From assembly GCA_015655975.1 (NCBI GenBank), contig DVEP01000039.1:1-60259 (forward strand): a stretch of 60,259 bases of DNA. Reading direction: 5' to 3'. This document shows positions 25,832 through 35,386 of the stretch, in pieces; the first letter of the stretch is position 1; each line of letters starts with the position of its first letter. Below the pieces are notes generated by a model, which worked only from the letters and a program-made list of their open reading frames with translations, had not been told where the DNA came from and searched no databases. The stretch is from Eubacterium sp. (lineage in GTDB: Bacteria; Bacillota; Clostridia; Oscillospirales; Acutalibacteraceae). The position numbers and the translations under genes are program-made.

Positions 25832-26698
25832 ATGGAAATAATTAAATGCGAAAATTTAAAATATCTTTACGGCGCAGGCACTCCGTTTGCAACAAACGCA
25901 CTTTGCGATGTAAGTTTCAGTATTGAAAAAGGCGAGATAATAGGAATAATAGGTCATACAGGCTCGGGAAAATCTACTTTGACAGAACATCTTAACGGAC
26001 TTTTAAAAGCAGATTCGGGTACTGTGTATTTAGAGGGTAAAGATATTTGGGAAGATAAAAGCAATATTAAAAATGTCAGATTTTCTGTCGGACTGTGTTT
26101 TCAATATCCCGAATATCAAATTTTTGAAGAAGATGTTTTCAGAGAAATTGCTTTCGGACCGAAAAAAATGGGCTTTGACGATGAAGAAGTTAAAAGACGA
26201 GTTTTGTCATCTATGAAATTTTTAGGACTCGACGAAAGCGTTTTGGACAAGTCGCCTTTCGATTTGAGCGGCGGACAAAAAAGAAGAGTAGCAATAGCCT
26301 CCATTATTGCCATGCAACCGAAAGTTCTTGTTTTAGACGAGCCGACTGCAGGACTTGACCCAAAGGGAAGAGATACTGTTTTGTCGCTTGTGAAAAACTA
26401 TCAGAAAAAAACAGACAGCACGGTCATAATAGTTTCACATTCAATGGAAGATGTTGCAAAACTTGCAGATAAAGTTCTTGTTATGAATAAAGGCAAAGTG
26501 CAAATGTTCGGCGCAGTTGCCGAGGTGTATTCAAATGTTGACGAGCTGAAAAAAATAGGACTGAGTGTACCTGAAATAACAACCGTTTTTTCAAAATTAA
26601 AGAGAAAAGGCATAGATTGCAGAACAGATATTTACACCGTTGAAGACGGTGTTGAAGAAATAAAAAGACTGATGAACAGGGGGAAATTAAATGATTAG
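25832..26698 (+). CDS. ecfA2: Energy-coupling factor transporter ATPase EcfA2
   Basis: A 288-residue ABC ATPase with Walker A GHTGSGKST, the EcfA2-type Q-loop CFQYPEYQIFEEDVFREIAFGP, signature DLSGGQKRR and Walker B VLDEPTAGLDPKG. It begins 7 bases after ecfA1 and overlaps ecfT by 8 bases. The A1-A2-T-truA order is a standard Firmicute arrangement. Confidence 0.95.
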   Translation: MEIIKCENLKYLYGAGTPFATNALCDVSFSIEKGEIIGIIGHTGSGKSTLTEHLNGLLKADSGTVYLEGKDIWEDKSNIKNVRFSVGLCFQYPEYQIFEEDVFREIAFGPKKMGFDDEEVKRRVLSSMKFLGLDESVLDKSPFDLSGGQKRRVAIASIIAMQPKVLVLDEPTAGLDPKGRDTVLSLVKNYQKKTDSTVIIVSHSMEDVAKLADKVLVMNKGKVQMFGAVAEVYSNVDELKKIGLSVPEITTVFSKLKRKGIDCRTDIYTVEDGVEEIKRLMNRGKLND

Positions 26699-27506
26699 CG
26701 ATATTACAATCGGTCAGTATTTCCCGGGCAATTCAGTTGTTCATAAAATGGACGCGAGAGTTAAGTGCGTTTTGCTTTTGTTTTTACTCGTTTCCGTTTT
26801 TCTTTGCAGAAACTTTTTTTCACTCGGCTTGATAGTGGTGTTTTCTGTTGTTCTTGTCGCTGTTTCAAAGATTTCGGCAAAAACAATATTAAAAAGTATG
26901 AAACCGCTTGTTTTCATAATGATTTTTACTATGGTACTCAACTTGTTTTACGGAACGGGCGAACCGCTTGTAAAAATCGGCTTTTTGAAAATAACCGAAC
27001 AGGGAATAATATCTGCCGTATTTTTGGCAGTCAGAATAATAGTGCTTGTTTTGGTGAGCAGTCTTTTGACATATACGACATCTCCTACAATGCTGACGGG
27101 GGCTATCGAAAGTCTGCTTGCTCCTATAAAAGTTTTTAAACCCGAAGCTCCGCACACGGTGGCTATGACTATGACGATAGCGCTTCGCTTTATTCCGACT
27201 TTGATGGAAGAAATGGAAAAAATAACAAATGCTCAAAAATCAAGAGGTGCAGATTTAGACAGCGGAAATTTAATTCAAAGAATAAAGTCGTTAGTTCCTG
27301 TTTTAATTCCTCTTTTTGTATCGAGTTTCAGACGCGCGAGAGAACTTGCGTATGCTATGGAGTGCAGATGTTACAGAGGCGGAATAGGCAGAACGAAAAT
27401 GAATGTTCCTAAAATGCACGCAAGAGATTTTGTCGCAATGGGAGTTGTCGCTTTGCTTTATGTTGCCATATTTTTGCTGAATTTTTATTTAGGTAAAATA
27501 ATATGA
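26691..27506 (+). CDS. ecfT: Energy-coupling factor transporter transmembrane protein EcfT
   Basis: A 271-residue membrane protein that begins with DITIGQYFPGNSVVHKMDARVK and has several membrane helices. The two EcfT coupling motifs are visible as AQKSRGADLDSG and the later ECRCYRGGIGRTK, near ARELAYAMECR; both follow the Ala-Arg-Gly pattern that contacts the ATPases. It is the scaffold joining ATPases to S components. It overlaps truA by 4 bases. Confidence 0.94.
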   Translation: MISDITIGQYFPGNSVVHKMDARVKCVLLLFLLVSVFLCRNFFSLGLIVVFSVVLVAVSKISAKTILKSMKPLVFIMIFTMVLNLFYGTGEPLVKIGFLKITEQGIISAVFLAVRIIVLVLVSSLLTYTTSPTMLTGAIESLLAPIKVFKPEAPHTVAMTMTIALRFIPTLMEEMEKITNAQKSRGADLDSGNLIQRIKSLVPVLIPLFVSSFRRARELAYAMECRCYRGGIGRTKMNVPKMHARDFVAMGVVALLYVAIFLLNFYLGKII

Positions 27507-28237
27507 GAAATGTTTTGTTAAAACTAAGATATGACGGCAGCCAGTTTCACGGCTGGCAGGTTCAAAAAAACGCCTATACCGTTCAAGAGGCGCTTCAGGA
27601 CGCTTTGGAAAAAGTGTTTTCCGAAAGGTACGATGTTAAGGGCTGTTCACGAACCGACAGCGGTGTTCACGCAAATGTGTATTTCGTTACATTTAAAACG
27701 GAAAAGAGTATTCCTTGCGAAAAAATATTGACTGCGCTCAACACATATTTACCGAAGTCGGTTTGTGTTTTCGAGTGTGAAGATACAGCAGAGGAATTTC
27801 ATCCGAGATATTCGTGTAAGTCTAAAGAATATGTATATAAAATATACAATGCAAAAATAAGAAATCCGTTTTGTGAAAACAGAGCAATGTTTTATCCGTA
27901 TAAATTAGATGAAAAATATCTTGACGAGCAGGCGCAGGCTTTTGTCGGAACACACGATTTCAAAGGCTTTTGCGCCAAAAGAACAGATGTTGAAGATACT
28001 GTCAGAACTGTATATTATGCAAATGTTAAAAGAGACGGCGACTTTGTTATTTTTACAGTTTGTGCAGACGGTTTTCTGTATAATATGGTCAGAATAATGG
28101 TGGGAACTCTTCTTTTTATTGCGCAAGGCAAAATAAAAAAAGACGAATTGCCTAAAATTATAGATGAAAAAGACAGAAACTCGGCAGGCAAAACGGCGTC
28201 GCCGTACGGTTTGTATTTGAATAAAGTTGAGTATTAA
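27503..28237 (+). CDS. truA: tRNA pseudouridine(38-40) synthase TruA
   Basis: A 244-residue enzyme with the catalytic aspartate in GCSRTDSGVHA. It also has the N-terminal LRYDGSQFHGWQVQKNAYTVQEAL and the C-terminal FLYNMVRIMVGTLL, all standard TruA segments. It isomerizes uridines at positions 38-40 of many tRNAs. It overlaps ecfT by 4 bases and is followed 12 bases later by the propeller protein. Confidence 0.96.
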   Translation: MRNVLLKLRYDGSQFHGWQVQKNAYTVQEALQDALEKVFSERYDVKGCSRTDSGVHANVYFVTFKTEKSIPCEKILTALNTYLPKSVCVFECEDTAEEFHPRYSCKSKEYVYKIYNAKIRNPFCENRAMFYPYKLDEKYLDEQAQAFVGTHDFKGFCAKRTDVEDTVRTVYYANVKRDGDFVIFTVCADGFLYNMVRIMVGTLLFIAQGKIKKDELPKIIDEKDRNSAGKTASPYGLYLNKVEY

Positions 28238-28249
28238 GAGGTGAGATTA

Positions 28250-29446
28250 GTGAACGATGCAGAAAAGAGAGAACTGCATAAACAGCGTGAAGAACGCAGA
28301 AAAGAAATTAAGCGTCAAAAAGAAACGAGAAGAAAGAAAACTGCGTGGATAGTAATTGCTGTTGTCGTTGTTGTTTTGATTGCGCTGAGAATTTCCGAAA
28401 TAGATTTTTCATCTTTCAATAAATCTCACACAGACTCAAACGGCAGGTTTTCAATCAGTTCAGGATATGACGCAAGCGTTTATCCAATTTCTCTTGACTC
28501 TTCGGAGAATGCAGTTTGCAGTGCATTGTCTGACGACGCAGCGGTTTTAACCTCGGGCTCTTTTCAGGTTTTAAATCCTTCAGACGCTGAAGTTAAAAAC
28601 GAAGCGGTTCACAAGTATTCAAATCCGATATTGGAAACAAACGGAGCGTACGCACTTGTATATGACCAAGGCGGTAAAAAATTTAGGTTGGAAACAAATA
28701 GTAAAAATATCTATGAAGGTACTGCTGAAAATAATATTATTTGCGCAACAGTAAGCAGCGGCGGTATAGTTTCAGTGGCAACATTGTCCGATTCTGCAAA
28801 ATGTTCAATAATTGTTTACTCAAAATCACTTGAAAAAACAGCGTCGTATGATGTATCATTAGGCTATGTTGCAGAGATGTCGGTTGATTCTTCCGGCAAC
28901 TATGTTGCATTTTCTTGTTTCAATTCCGAAAATGCGCAGCTTGTTACGAAAGTTTGCATATTAAAAGTTAAAGATAATACTATTTTAGAAGAGTTCGATT
29001 TGACTTACCCTACTCTGTACGATTTGAGTTTTTCGGGTGCGGATTTGTACTGCGTAAGTCAGGAAGGTGTTTCCGTAATTGCCGACAGAAAAAAACTTGT
29101 AAATGTTTTTGAAAACTCAAAAGGCGTTATAAATTCATATTGTTACAACGACTCGGGGTATCTGACCGTTTGCAGAACAGATTATGAGAATTCCGACAGC
29201 GTTTCTGTTTGCGTTATAAAACCGAACGGAAAAGTTTCCTGTTCGTTTGCAATATCGCAGGTGCCTGAACAAATGAAGGCTGCGAGCGGCAATTTTTATT
29301 TGTATATAGACAATGAAATACTGTGCTGCAACAAAAAAGGAGAGGTTTTGCAAAAAATCGACTGCGGAGTTATTTCTTCTTTTACGGTAATCTCAAAGCG
29401 ACTTTTCTATATTAAGCAATCAATACTTGAATGTCATAGTTTATGA
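28250..29446 (+). CDS. DUF5711-type membrane-anchored beta-propeller protein
   Basis: About 398 residues. The GTG at 28250 is preferred to the one at 28241 because AAGAGG ends 8 bases before it. A strongly basic N-terminus (KQREERRKEIKRQKE) is followed by one membrane helix (AWIVIAVVVVVLIAL), then an extracytoplasmic domain of repeated four-strand units with many Ser/Asp turns, as in a WD40/PQQ-like propeller. I recognise it as the family usually seen beside cvpA in Clostridia (DUF5711). Function is unknown; cell-envelope location is inferred from topology. Confidence 0.72.
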   Translation: MNDAEKRELHKQREERRKEIKRQKETRRKKTAWIVIAVVVVVLIALRISEIDFSSFNKSHTDSNGRFSISSGYDASVYPISLDSSENAVCSALSDDAAVLTSGSFQVLNPSDAEVKNEAVHKYSNPILETNGAYALVYDQGGKKFRLETNSKNIYEGTAENNIICATVSSGGIVSVATLSDSAKCSIIVYSKSLEKTASYDVSLGYVAEMSVDSSGNYVAFSCFNSENAQLVTKVCILKVKDNTILEEFDLTYPTLYDLSFSGADLYCVSQEGVSVIADRKKLVNVFENSKGVINSYCYNDSGYLTVCRTDYENSDSVSVCVIKPNGKVSCSFAISQVPEQMKAASGNFYLYIDNEILCCNKKGEVLQKIDCGVISSFTVISKRLFYIKQSILECHSL

Positions 29447-29461
29447 TTAAAGGGTGATTTA

Positions 29462-30139
29462 ATGAATTATGTTGATTTTATAATCATTGCTTTCGTTATT
29501 TTTATAATGATTTTAAATTATTTTAAAGGTTTTGTTTACTCGGCAATAAGTCTCGGGCGTGTCATTGTTACAATACCTCTCGGTATTGCGGTAAGTTCAC
29601 ATATTACACCTGTTGTTATGGATGAAATCAGCCCGCTTGTTATTGAGTCTATAAATCAAAAATTGCAGGCTTCAAGCAATTTAGATGAGTTTTTCAATAG
29701 TATTAACTCTGCATTGTCTGCACTGCCTCAGTCTGTTTTCGGATTTTTACAAAACAAGTTTGAATCAATATCAAATATGGTCGATACACAGCGTATGGCG
29801 GAAGAGATTTATAACTCGGCCATTCAGCCTGTTGTTTCTACAATTGTGAGAGTTTTGATGTTTGTAATCGTATCGGCGCTTATTTCATGCTTGATTTGGG
29901 CTGTGTCAAGACTCTTGGTTCCGAAAAAAGACTCGTTGCTCGGTAAAACAGACAGATTTTTAGGCGCTGCTTTGGGCTTGGTAAAAGCAGTGGTTGTAGT
30001 TTTTGCTTTTTGTGCTGTCATCAACGCTTTTGCAGAAATCACGCCGAAAGTTGAGGGCGATTCTTTTGTAAATGCGTTAAACGACAGTTTGATTATACAA
30101 AAAATTAATGAAATAAATCCCATTAATAAATTCATATGA
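29462..30139 (+). CDS. CvpA family membrane protein
   Basis: A 225-residue protein with four hydrophobic segments, beginning MNYVDFIIIAFVIFIMILNYFKGF in pieces typical of CvpA (colicin V production) proteins, and ending with GKTDRFLGAALGLVKAVVVVF. A long loop between helices (about residues 60-120) faces outside. CvpA proteins act in envelope homeostasis; the mechanism is unclear. It overlaps the next frame slightly, but the preferred pgsA start is 17 bases downstream. Confidence 0.8.
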   Translation: MNYVDFIIIAFVIFIMILNYFKGFVYSAISLGRVIVTIPLGIAVSSHITPVVMDEISPLVIESINQKLQASSNLDEFFNSINSALSALPQSVFGFLQNKFESISNMVDTQRMAEEIYNSAIQPVVSTIVRVLMFVIVSALISCLIWAVSRLLVPKKDSLLGKTDRFLGAALGLVKAVVVVFAFCAVINAFAEITPKVEGDSFVNALNDSLIIQKINEINPINKFI

Positions 30140-30156
30140 ATAGAGAGGTATATGTA

Positions 30157-30780
30157 ATGGATTTAAAAACTAATATGAAATCACTTTTTGAAGGATGCTG
30201 GACAATTCCGAACTTGCTTTCACTTATAAGAATTTTGCTTATTCCCGTGTTTGCTGTTTTGTTTGTTAAAGGATATGTGCTTGAGGCTTGCATTGTCATT
30301 ACTGTAGCCGCATTGACAGACCTTTTCGACGGTAAAATTGCAAGAAAATACAATCAAATTTCAGCGCTCGGAAAAATTCTTGACCCAATCGCCGACAAAC
30401 TTTCACAAATGGCGATTGTAGTAGTTCTTATAATTACATATAAAGACGACAGCATTAAGTACCTCTTTGCATTTTTCATTGCAAAGGAAGTTGTAATGCT
30501 TATCGGAGGCGCAATTCTTCTTGCTAAAGGAATGCGTCCTACCGCCGCAGAAATGTGGGGAAAAGTTGCTACAACTGTTTTCTATGTTGTCATGATTGTC
30601 ATCATTTGCTTCGGTCAAAACGGAGCGCTTGTTGAATTTACCGGTATTCAGCTCGGCGAAACTGTTACTTGGGTTCTTGTAGGTATTTCTGCCGTTGCAA
30701 CCCTTTGTTCTTTGTTTGGCTATATTCCGGGCTTTGTAAAACAAATTAAAGAGGGTAAAGAGCAAAAAGATAACGCTTAA
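30157..30780 (+). CDS. pgsA: CDP-alcohol phosphatidyltransferase (PgsA-like)
   Basis: A 207-residue membrane enzyme with the full CDP-alcohol phosphotransferase signature, DLFDGKIARKYN followed by G-KILDPIADK (D-x2-D-G-x2-A-R-x8-G-x3-D-x3-D). The N-terminus WTIPNLLSLIRILLIPVF is typical of phosphatidylglycerophosphate synthase. It makes PG-phosphate from CDP-diacylglycerol and glycerol 3-phosphate. The ATG at 30157 is used, with AGAGAGG 8 bases before; the longer frame adds seven codons. A cardiolipin synthase, the next step from PG, is also in this window at 58685. Confidence 0.86.
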   Translation: MDLKTNMKSLFEGCWTIPNLLSLIRILLIPVFAVLFVKGYVLEACIVITVAALTDLFDGKIARKYNQISALGKILDPIADKLSQMAIVVVLIITYKDDSIKYLFAFFIAKEVVMLIGGAILLAKGMRPTAAEMWGKVATTVFYVVMIVIICFGQNGALVEFTGIQLGETVTWVLVGISAVATLCSLFGYIPGFVKQIKEGKEQKDNA

Positions 30781-30802
30781 CCCATAAGGAGTATTTTATT
30801 TA

Positions 30803-33118
30803 ATGAAAAAACAAATGTGTTCAAGATGCGGTAAACGACCTGCTGTAATTTTTATTCAGCGTACAGATAATTCCAATAATGAACCGCAGGGACTTTGTAT
30901 TCAGTGTGCTAAAGAACTAAATATAGGTCCTGTAAAAAATATGATAGATAAGCTGGGACTGACGGATGAAGATTTGGAAATGGCTTCCGAACAAATGAGT
31001 CAGTTTATGGACAATATGGACGATTTCGACTTCGGCGACTTAGGCGCTATGTTTAATCCCGACAATATGGACGGCGCTCAAACCCTGCCTTTCGGAAATA
31101 TGTTCGGCGACGGTGCCGTTGACGCAGATTTTGACGACGATGATGCATCGACAACCAAAAAGCGTACAAAACGCCCGAAAAAGAATTCGTCTGACGAGTC
31201 AAGAAAATTTTTAAACGGCTATTGCAACAACCTTACCAAACGCGCTAAAGAAGGTAAGATTGACAATATAATCGGCAGAGAACAGGAAATTTCAAGAGCA
31301 GTTCAGATTTTGTGCCGAAGAACAAAAAACAACCCTTGTCTTATAGGTGAGCCCGGTGTAGGTAAAACTGCTATTGCAGAGGGTTTGGCACTCAAAATTG
31401 CAAAAGGGGAAGTTCCTGCAAGACTTGCAGATAAAGAAATATATTTGCTTGATTTAACAGCGCTTGTGGCAGGCACACAGTTCAGAGGTCAGTTTGAAGG
31501 CAGAATTAAAGGCCTTGTGGATGAGGTTAAACACGAAGGGAATATAATCCTCTTTATAGATGAAGTTCACAACCTTGTCGGAACAGGCGACAGCGAAGGT
31601 ACTATGAACGCTGCCAATATCCTTAAACCTGCTTTGTCAAGAGGCGAAATTCAGGTTATAGGCGCAACTACATTTACAGAATATAGAAAATATATTGAAA
31701 AAGACGCTGCGCTTGAAAGAAGATTTCAACCGATTAAGATAGAAGAACCGTCTATTGATGACGCGTACAATATGTTGCTCGGAATAAAAGAATACTATGA
31801 AAAATATCACGGTGTCAGAATTTCCGACACGCTTGTTTATAAAGCGGTTACTCTGTCTGAAAGATATATTACCGACAGATATTTGCCTGACAAGGCTATT
31901 GACCTTCTTGACGAAAGTTGTACCTGTGCAAATTTGCGTAACCCTGCCATCAGCAAATCTCAGCTTTTGGAAAAGGAAAAAAGCAATTTGCTTGAAAATA
32001 TAGATAAACTTTCGGTAACGGAAAACGATACTGTTCCCGACTATGAAACTATTACCAAACTTAAATCAAAAGTTATGGCAATTGACAATGAATTGCCTGC
32101 GCTCGTTGAAAAAGCTCAGGATAACTATGTTTTGGAAGAAGATTTGGCAAAAGTCATTAGTTTGTGGACAGGTATTCCTGCATCTAAAGTTGAACAGGGC
32201 GATATTAAAAAACTTGCAAATCTCGAAGATGACTTGAAGAAAAAAATCATAGGTCAAAATGAGGCTATTGAAAAAGTTGCAAATGCAGTAAGGCGAGGAA
32301 GAGTACAGATTTCTCCTAAGAAAAGACCTCAGTCATTCATTTTTGTAGGTCCGACAGGCGTTGGTAAAACAGAACTTGTAAAGCAACTTGCATCAAATCT
32401 CTTCGATTCTCCCGATACGCTTATTCGACTTGATATGAGTGAATATATGGAAAAGTTCAGTGTTTCGAGAATTATAGGCTCTCCTCCCGGATATGTCGGC
32501 TACGATGACGCAGGTCAGTTGACGGAAAAAGTCAGAAGAAAGCCTTACAGCGTTATTTTGTTTGATGAAATTGAAAAAGCGCATAAAGATGTTTTAAACA
32601 TTTTGCTTCAAATTCTTGATGAGGGCAGAATTACAGATTCTCAGGGCAGAACTGTTAATTTTGAAAATACAGTCATCATCATGACTTCAAACGCAGGCTC
32701 AACCGATTCAAATACACTCGGTTTCGGTATGTCGGAAAACGATATTACAAAAGATGTTACTATGAAAGCGCTTGAAAGATTTTTGCGTCCCGAATTTTTG
32801 GGCAGGGTAGATGAAGTTATAATTTTCAATAATCTTACATTTGATGATTTTGAAAAAATTTCGGTCATTATGCTTGATGAATTGGTTCCGTCGCTTAAAG
32901 ATAAAGGTATTGAACTTGTTTATGACAAAACAGTTCCTGTTGCGCTTGCAAAGAAAGCCTACGGCGGTAAAAAAGGTGCAAGAGGTCTGAGAGATGCGGT
33001 AAGACGCGAAGTCGAGGAAAAACTTGCAAACGCTATTGTGTTCAATCAAGATGTTAAGATTGAGAAGTTTACTGTTTCGGCAGATGAAAACGGTGAATTC
33101 AGTGTAAAAATCAATTAA
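30803..33118 (+). CDS. clpE: ClpE-like ATP-dependent Clp protease ATPase subunit
   Basis: A 771-residue Hsp100 protein with an N-terminal Cys4 zinc finger, CSRCGKRP and CIQC (residues about 5-36). This replaces the ClpC N-domain and is the mark of ClpE. An acidic, Met/Asp-rich linker follows. AAA1 has GEPGVGKTAIAEGL and FIDEVHNLVG; AAA2 has GPTGVGKTELVKQL and LFDEIEKAH. A tripeptide LGF after TSNAGST fits the loop that docks ClpP. The middle domain is short. ClpE family members degrade misfolded proteins under heat stress; a CtsR operator was not seen upstream. A terminator follows. Confidence 0.87.
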   Translation: MKKQMCSRCGKRPAVIFIQRTDNSNNEPQGLCIQCAKELNIGPVKNMIDKLGLTDEDLEMASEQMSQFMDNMDDFDFGDLGAMFNPDNMDGAQTLPFGNMFGDGAVDADFDDDDASTTKKRTKRPKKNSSDESRKFLNGYCNNLTKRAKEGKIDNIIGREQEISRAVQILCRRTKNNPCLIGEPGVGKTAIAEGLALKIAKGEVPARLADKEIYLLDLTALVAGTQFRGQFEGRIKGLVDEVKHEGNIILFIDEVHNLVGTGDSEGTMNAANILKPALSRGEIQVIGATTFTEYRKYIEKDAALERRFQPIKIEEPSIDDAYNMLLGIKEYYEKYHGVRISDTLVYKAVTLSERYITDRYLPDKAIDLLDESCTCANLRNPAISKSQLLEKEKSNLLENIDKLSVTENDTVPDYETITKLKSKVMAIDNELPALVEKAQDNYVLEEDLAKVISLWTGIPASKVEQGDIKKLANLEDDLKKKIIGQNEAIEKVANAVRRGRVQISPKKRPQSFIFVGPTGVGKTELVKQLASNLFDSPDTLIRLDMSEYMEKFSVSRIIGSPPGYVGYDDAGQLTEKVRRKPYSVILFDEIEKAHKDVLNILLQILDEGRITDSQGRTVNFENTVIIMTSNAGSTDSNTLGFGMSENDITKDVTMKALERFLRPEFLGRVDEVIIFNNLTFDDFEKISVIMLDELVPSLKDKGIELVYDKTVPVALAKKAYGGKKGARGLRDAVRREVEEKLANAIVFNQDVKIEKFTVSADENGEFSVKIN

Positions 33119-33134
33119 GTAATAAGGTATTTTA

Positions 33135-33170
33135 TCAAAGGCGCATATACTCTGTGTGCCTTTGATTTTT
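33135..33170 (+). terminator. Terminator after clpE
   Basis: TCAAAGGCGCA (33135-33145) with TGTGCCTTTGA (33155-33165), one wobble, then TTTTT. The remaining bases to 33440 contain two promoters and no gene; an open frame over 33281-33526 is a shadow of the tRNA DNA. Confidence 0.75.
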
Positions 33171-33261
33171 TGTAAGACTGTGCAATATTTTGAAAAATAT
33201 TGTATAAAATAATTATTAATATATAATTTTTAATCTTTTTTGCAAAATTTTAAATATTTGC

Positions 33262-33290
33262 TTGACAGCCGATTAAGTATATGGTATCAT
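33262..33290 (+). promoter_or_regulatory. Upstream promoter P1 of the tRNA cluster
   Basis: TTGACA (33262-33267), 17-base spacer, TATCAT (33285-33290). It would give a leader of about 145 bases before the first tRNA. Confidence 0.5.
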
Positions 33291-33397
33291 TCCTAATTGT
33301 TAACGGTGATGTGCTTAGTCTGTACGAATCGGAATTGCACTTTTTAAGTTTATTTCAATATTTTTTGGAAAATTTTAAAAAAGTTTTAAAAAAGGTA

Positions 33398-33426
33398 TTG
33401 ACAAATGCGAGCTTCTCGGCTATAAT
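33398..33426 (+). promoter_or_regulatory. Proximal promoter P2 of the tRNA cluster
   Basis: Exact consensus TTGACA (33398-33403) and TATAAT (33421-33426) with a 17-base spacer, 14 bases before tRNA-Gly. A strong promoter, as expected for stable RNA. Confidence 0.85.
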
Positions 33427-33440
33427 AATGACCGTCGCTT

Positions 33441-33514
33441 GCGGGTGTAGTTCAATGGTAGAATCCCAGCCTTCCAAGCTGGTTGTGTGGGTTCGATTCC
33501 CATCACCCGCTCCA
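33441..33514 (+). tRNA. tRNA-Gly (anticodon UCC)
   Basis: Acceptor GCGGGTG pairs with CACCCGC. Anticodon loop CTTCCAA, T-loop GGTTCGATTCC, encoded CCA. First of five tRNAs in a cluster. Confidence 0.96.
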
Positions 33515-33516
33515 AT

Positions 33517-33593
<77 letters not shown>

Positions 33594-33628
33594 CTTTTTC
33601 TGCCACTCAATTAAGGCTGAATTTTTAT

Positions 33629-33706
33629 GGTGGGATTAGTTCAGTTGGTTAGAGCGCCAGTTTGTGGCACTGGAAATCATGGGTTCGAATCCCATATCCC
33701 ACCCCA
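33629..33706 (+). tRNA. tRNA-His (anticodon GUG)
   Basis: Acceptor GTGGGAT with ATCCCAC, preceded by the extra G at position -1 paired with discriminator C as usual in tRNA-His. Anticodon loop TTGTGGC, encoded CCA. Confidence 0.96.
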
Positions 33707-33735
33707 CTTTTTAATTAAATATTTACCCAACATAT

Positions 33736-33810
33736 TGGGGTGTCGCCAAGCGGTAAGGCAAGGGACTTTGACTCCCTCACGCGTAGGTTCGAATCCTGCC
33801 TCCCCAGCCA
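33736..33810 (+). tRNA. tRNA-Gln (anticodon UUG)
   Basis: Acceptor TGGGGTG with CTCCCCA (one T-T mismatch). Anticodon loop CTTTGAC, T-loop GGTTCGAATCC, encoded CCA. Confidence 0.95.
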
Positions 33811-33836
33811 GTGCCCCAAACAAAACGGGGCGGAAT

Positions 33837-33912
33837 GACTCATTAGCTCAGTTGGCAGAGCACTTGACTTTTAATCAAGGTGTCCGGAGTTCGAATCTCC
33901 GATGGGTCACCA
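33837..33912 (+). tRNA. tRNA-Lys (anticodon UUU)
   Basis: Acceptor GACTCAT with ATGGGTC (one wobble). Anticodon loop CTTTTAA, T-loop AGTTCGAATCT, encoded CCA. Last gene of the cluster. Confidence 0.96.
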
Positions 33913-33915
33913 TCT

Positions 33916-33955
33916 AAACCTTAAAATCGGAAACGGTTTTAAGGTTTATTTTTTT
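33916..33955 (+). terminator. Terminator of the tRNA cluster
   Basis: AAACCTTAAAATCG (33916-33929) and CGGTTTTAAGGTTT (33934-33947) around a GAAA loop, then a run of T. Confidence 0.88.
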
Positions 33956-34059
33956 GCGTTTTTTATCCGTAAATGTAATTGTTATGTAACTATTTTAAAA
34001 TATCTATTTATTTTATTTTAAAAATATGTTATTATAGTTAAAATTAGGTTACATTTGAG

Positions 34060-35373
34060 GTGAGAAGTCTGAAATTGATAAAGTTTATCAAACTGATTGT
34101 TCCGATAGTTTTGATATCGTTTTTATTTTCCGGTTGTTCGTTTCATATTTCTTCTTCGCTGGACGAACTCATTACACCTATTTCTCCGTTCGGAGAAGAC
34201 GCTGAAATTTCAAAAGCACTTGACGACTACGCAAAAAAATACACGCTTAAAACTTGTATAAACGGCAACTATACATCATCTTTTATAAAAAAAGATTTAA
34301 ACGGCGACGGAAAGTCGGAGGCTATTGCCTTCTATGAGCCGTCTGACGCTTTAGGTACTGTCAATATGGCGCTTCTTGCCGTGCAGGACGGTAAGTGGCA
34401 GGTTACATCTTCAATAGTCGGCAAAGGCAGCGATGTGAATGAGATTTCTTTTTGCGATTTGACGGGTAACGGACAGGAAAATATTCTTGTAAGCTGGGAA
34501 GTAATCAGCAATACATCAAATTATATTTTGTCTATTTATTCATACAGTTCGGCAGACAACGGCTTTGAGTTGAGTGTAATGAATGAAGATTTGTCTTTTT
34601 CAAAATATACTACGGCAGATTTAAACGGCGATAAGTTGAATGAGGTTTTAATTTTCAATACTCCGAGTTCGGACTCGGGCAGTTCATCGGCAGTTTTGTA
34701 TTCTTTTAAAGATAATGAAAAAAAGAAACTCGGTTCGACAAAACTCGATTCAAACATAACTTCATATTCAAATATAACAGTAGGTAAAAATGATGAAAAC
34801 GGCTATGTTGTATATGCCGACGCTTTGAAAAATTCAAATTCAATGATAACGGAAATAGTATATTGGTCTGACAAACATGATACAATCATTTCTCCGTTTT
34901 ACGATTATAAGACGGGTGTAACAAAAGAAACCTATCGTTCCAATACAATTAATTGCCGTGATATTGACGGTGATAATTCTATAGAAATTCCTATGGACTG
35001 CGATGATGTTTCGGTGCCGTCGCAACTGAAATTGATTAATTGGAAAAACTACAATGACTATGTTCTTTTTCACAAACAGTACAGTGTTTTGAACAACAAA
35101 GACGGATATTTTTTGAGTGTTGACGACAAAATTTTTAAAAATACTTTTCCTGTTTATGATGAAAAAAACAGAGAATTGATTGTTAAAGATAAAAAATCGG
35201 AAAAGAAAATTTTTTCTGTCAAAACGGTTTTTAAAGCAGAATATTCGCAGAACGATTATGAAGGCTACCAAATGCTGTATGAAAAAGCACCGTTTTGTTA
35301 TCTTGTCAGCGTTGAAGAAAACAACTACGATATATCATACGAATATATTAAACAGAATTTTACCGAATACTAA
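34060..35373 (+). CDS. Lipoprotein with FG-GAP/EF-hand-like calcium repeats, beside a two-component system
   Basis: A 437-residue protein with a membrane-targeting N-terminus and lipobox LFSGC near residue 27, so it is lipid-anchored outside the cell. Four repeats carry calcium-loop-like acidic clusters: DLNGDGKSEA, DLTGNGQEN, DLNGDKLNE and DIDGDNSIE, spaced as in FG-GAP/VCBS propeller blades. The start is uncertain: GTG at 34060 lies inside the GAGGTG ribosome-binding-like sequence and a TTG at 34075 is possible; either keeps the signal. It ends 13 bases before the response-regulator gene and is probably cotranscribed, which suggests it helps the sensor kinase. The ligand is unknown. Confidence 0.75.
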   Translation: MRSLKLIKFIKLIVPIVLISFLFSGCSFHISSSLDELITPISPFGEDAEISKALDDYAKKYTLKTCINGNYTSSFIKKDLNGDGKSEAIAFYEPSDALGTVNMALLAVQDGKWQVTSSIVGKGSDVNEISFCDLTGNGQENILVSWEVISNTSNYILSIYSYSSADNGFELSVMNEDLSFSKYTTADLNGDKLNEVLIFNTPSSDSGSSSAVLYSFKDNEKKKLGSTKLDSNITSYSNITVGKNDENGYVVYADALKNSNSMITEIVYWSDKHDTIISPFYDYKTGVTKETYRSNTINCRDIDGDNSIEIPMDCDDVSVPSQLKLINWKNYNDYVLFHKQYSVLNNKDGYFLSVDDKIFKNTFPVYDEKNRELIVKDKKSEKKIFSVKTVFKAEYSQNDYEGYQMLYEKAPFCYLVSVEENNYDISYEYIKQNFTEY

Positions 35374-35386
35374 GGAGGAAAAATAA

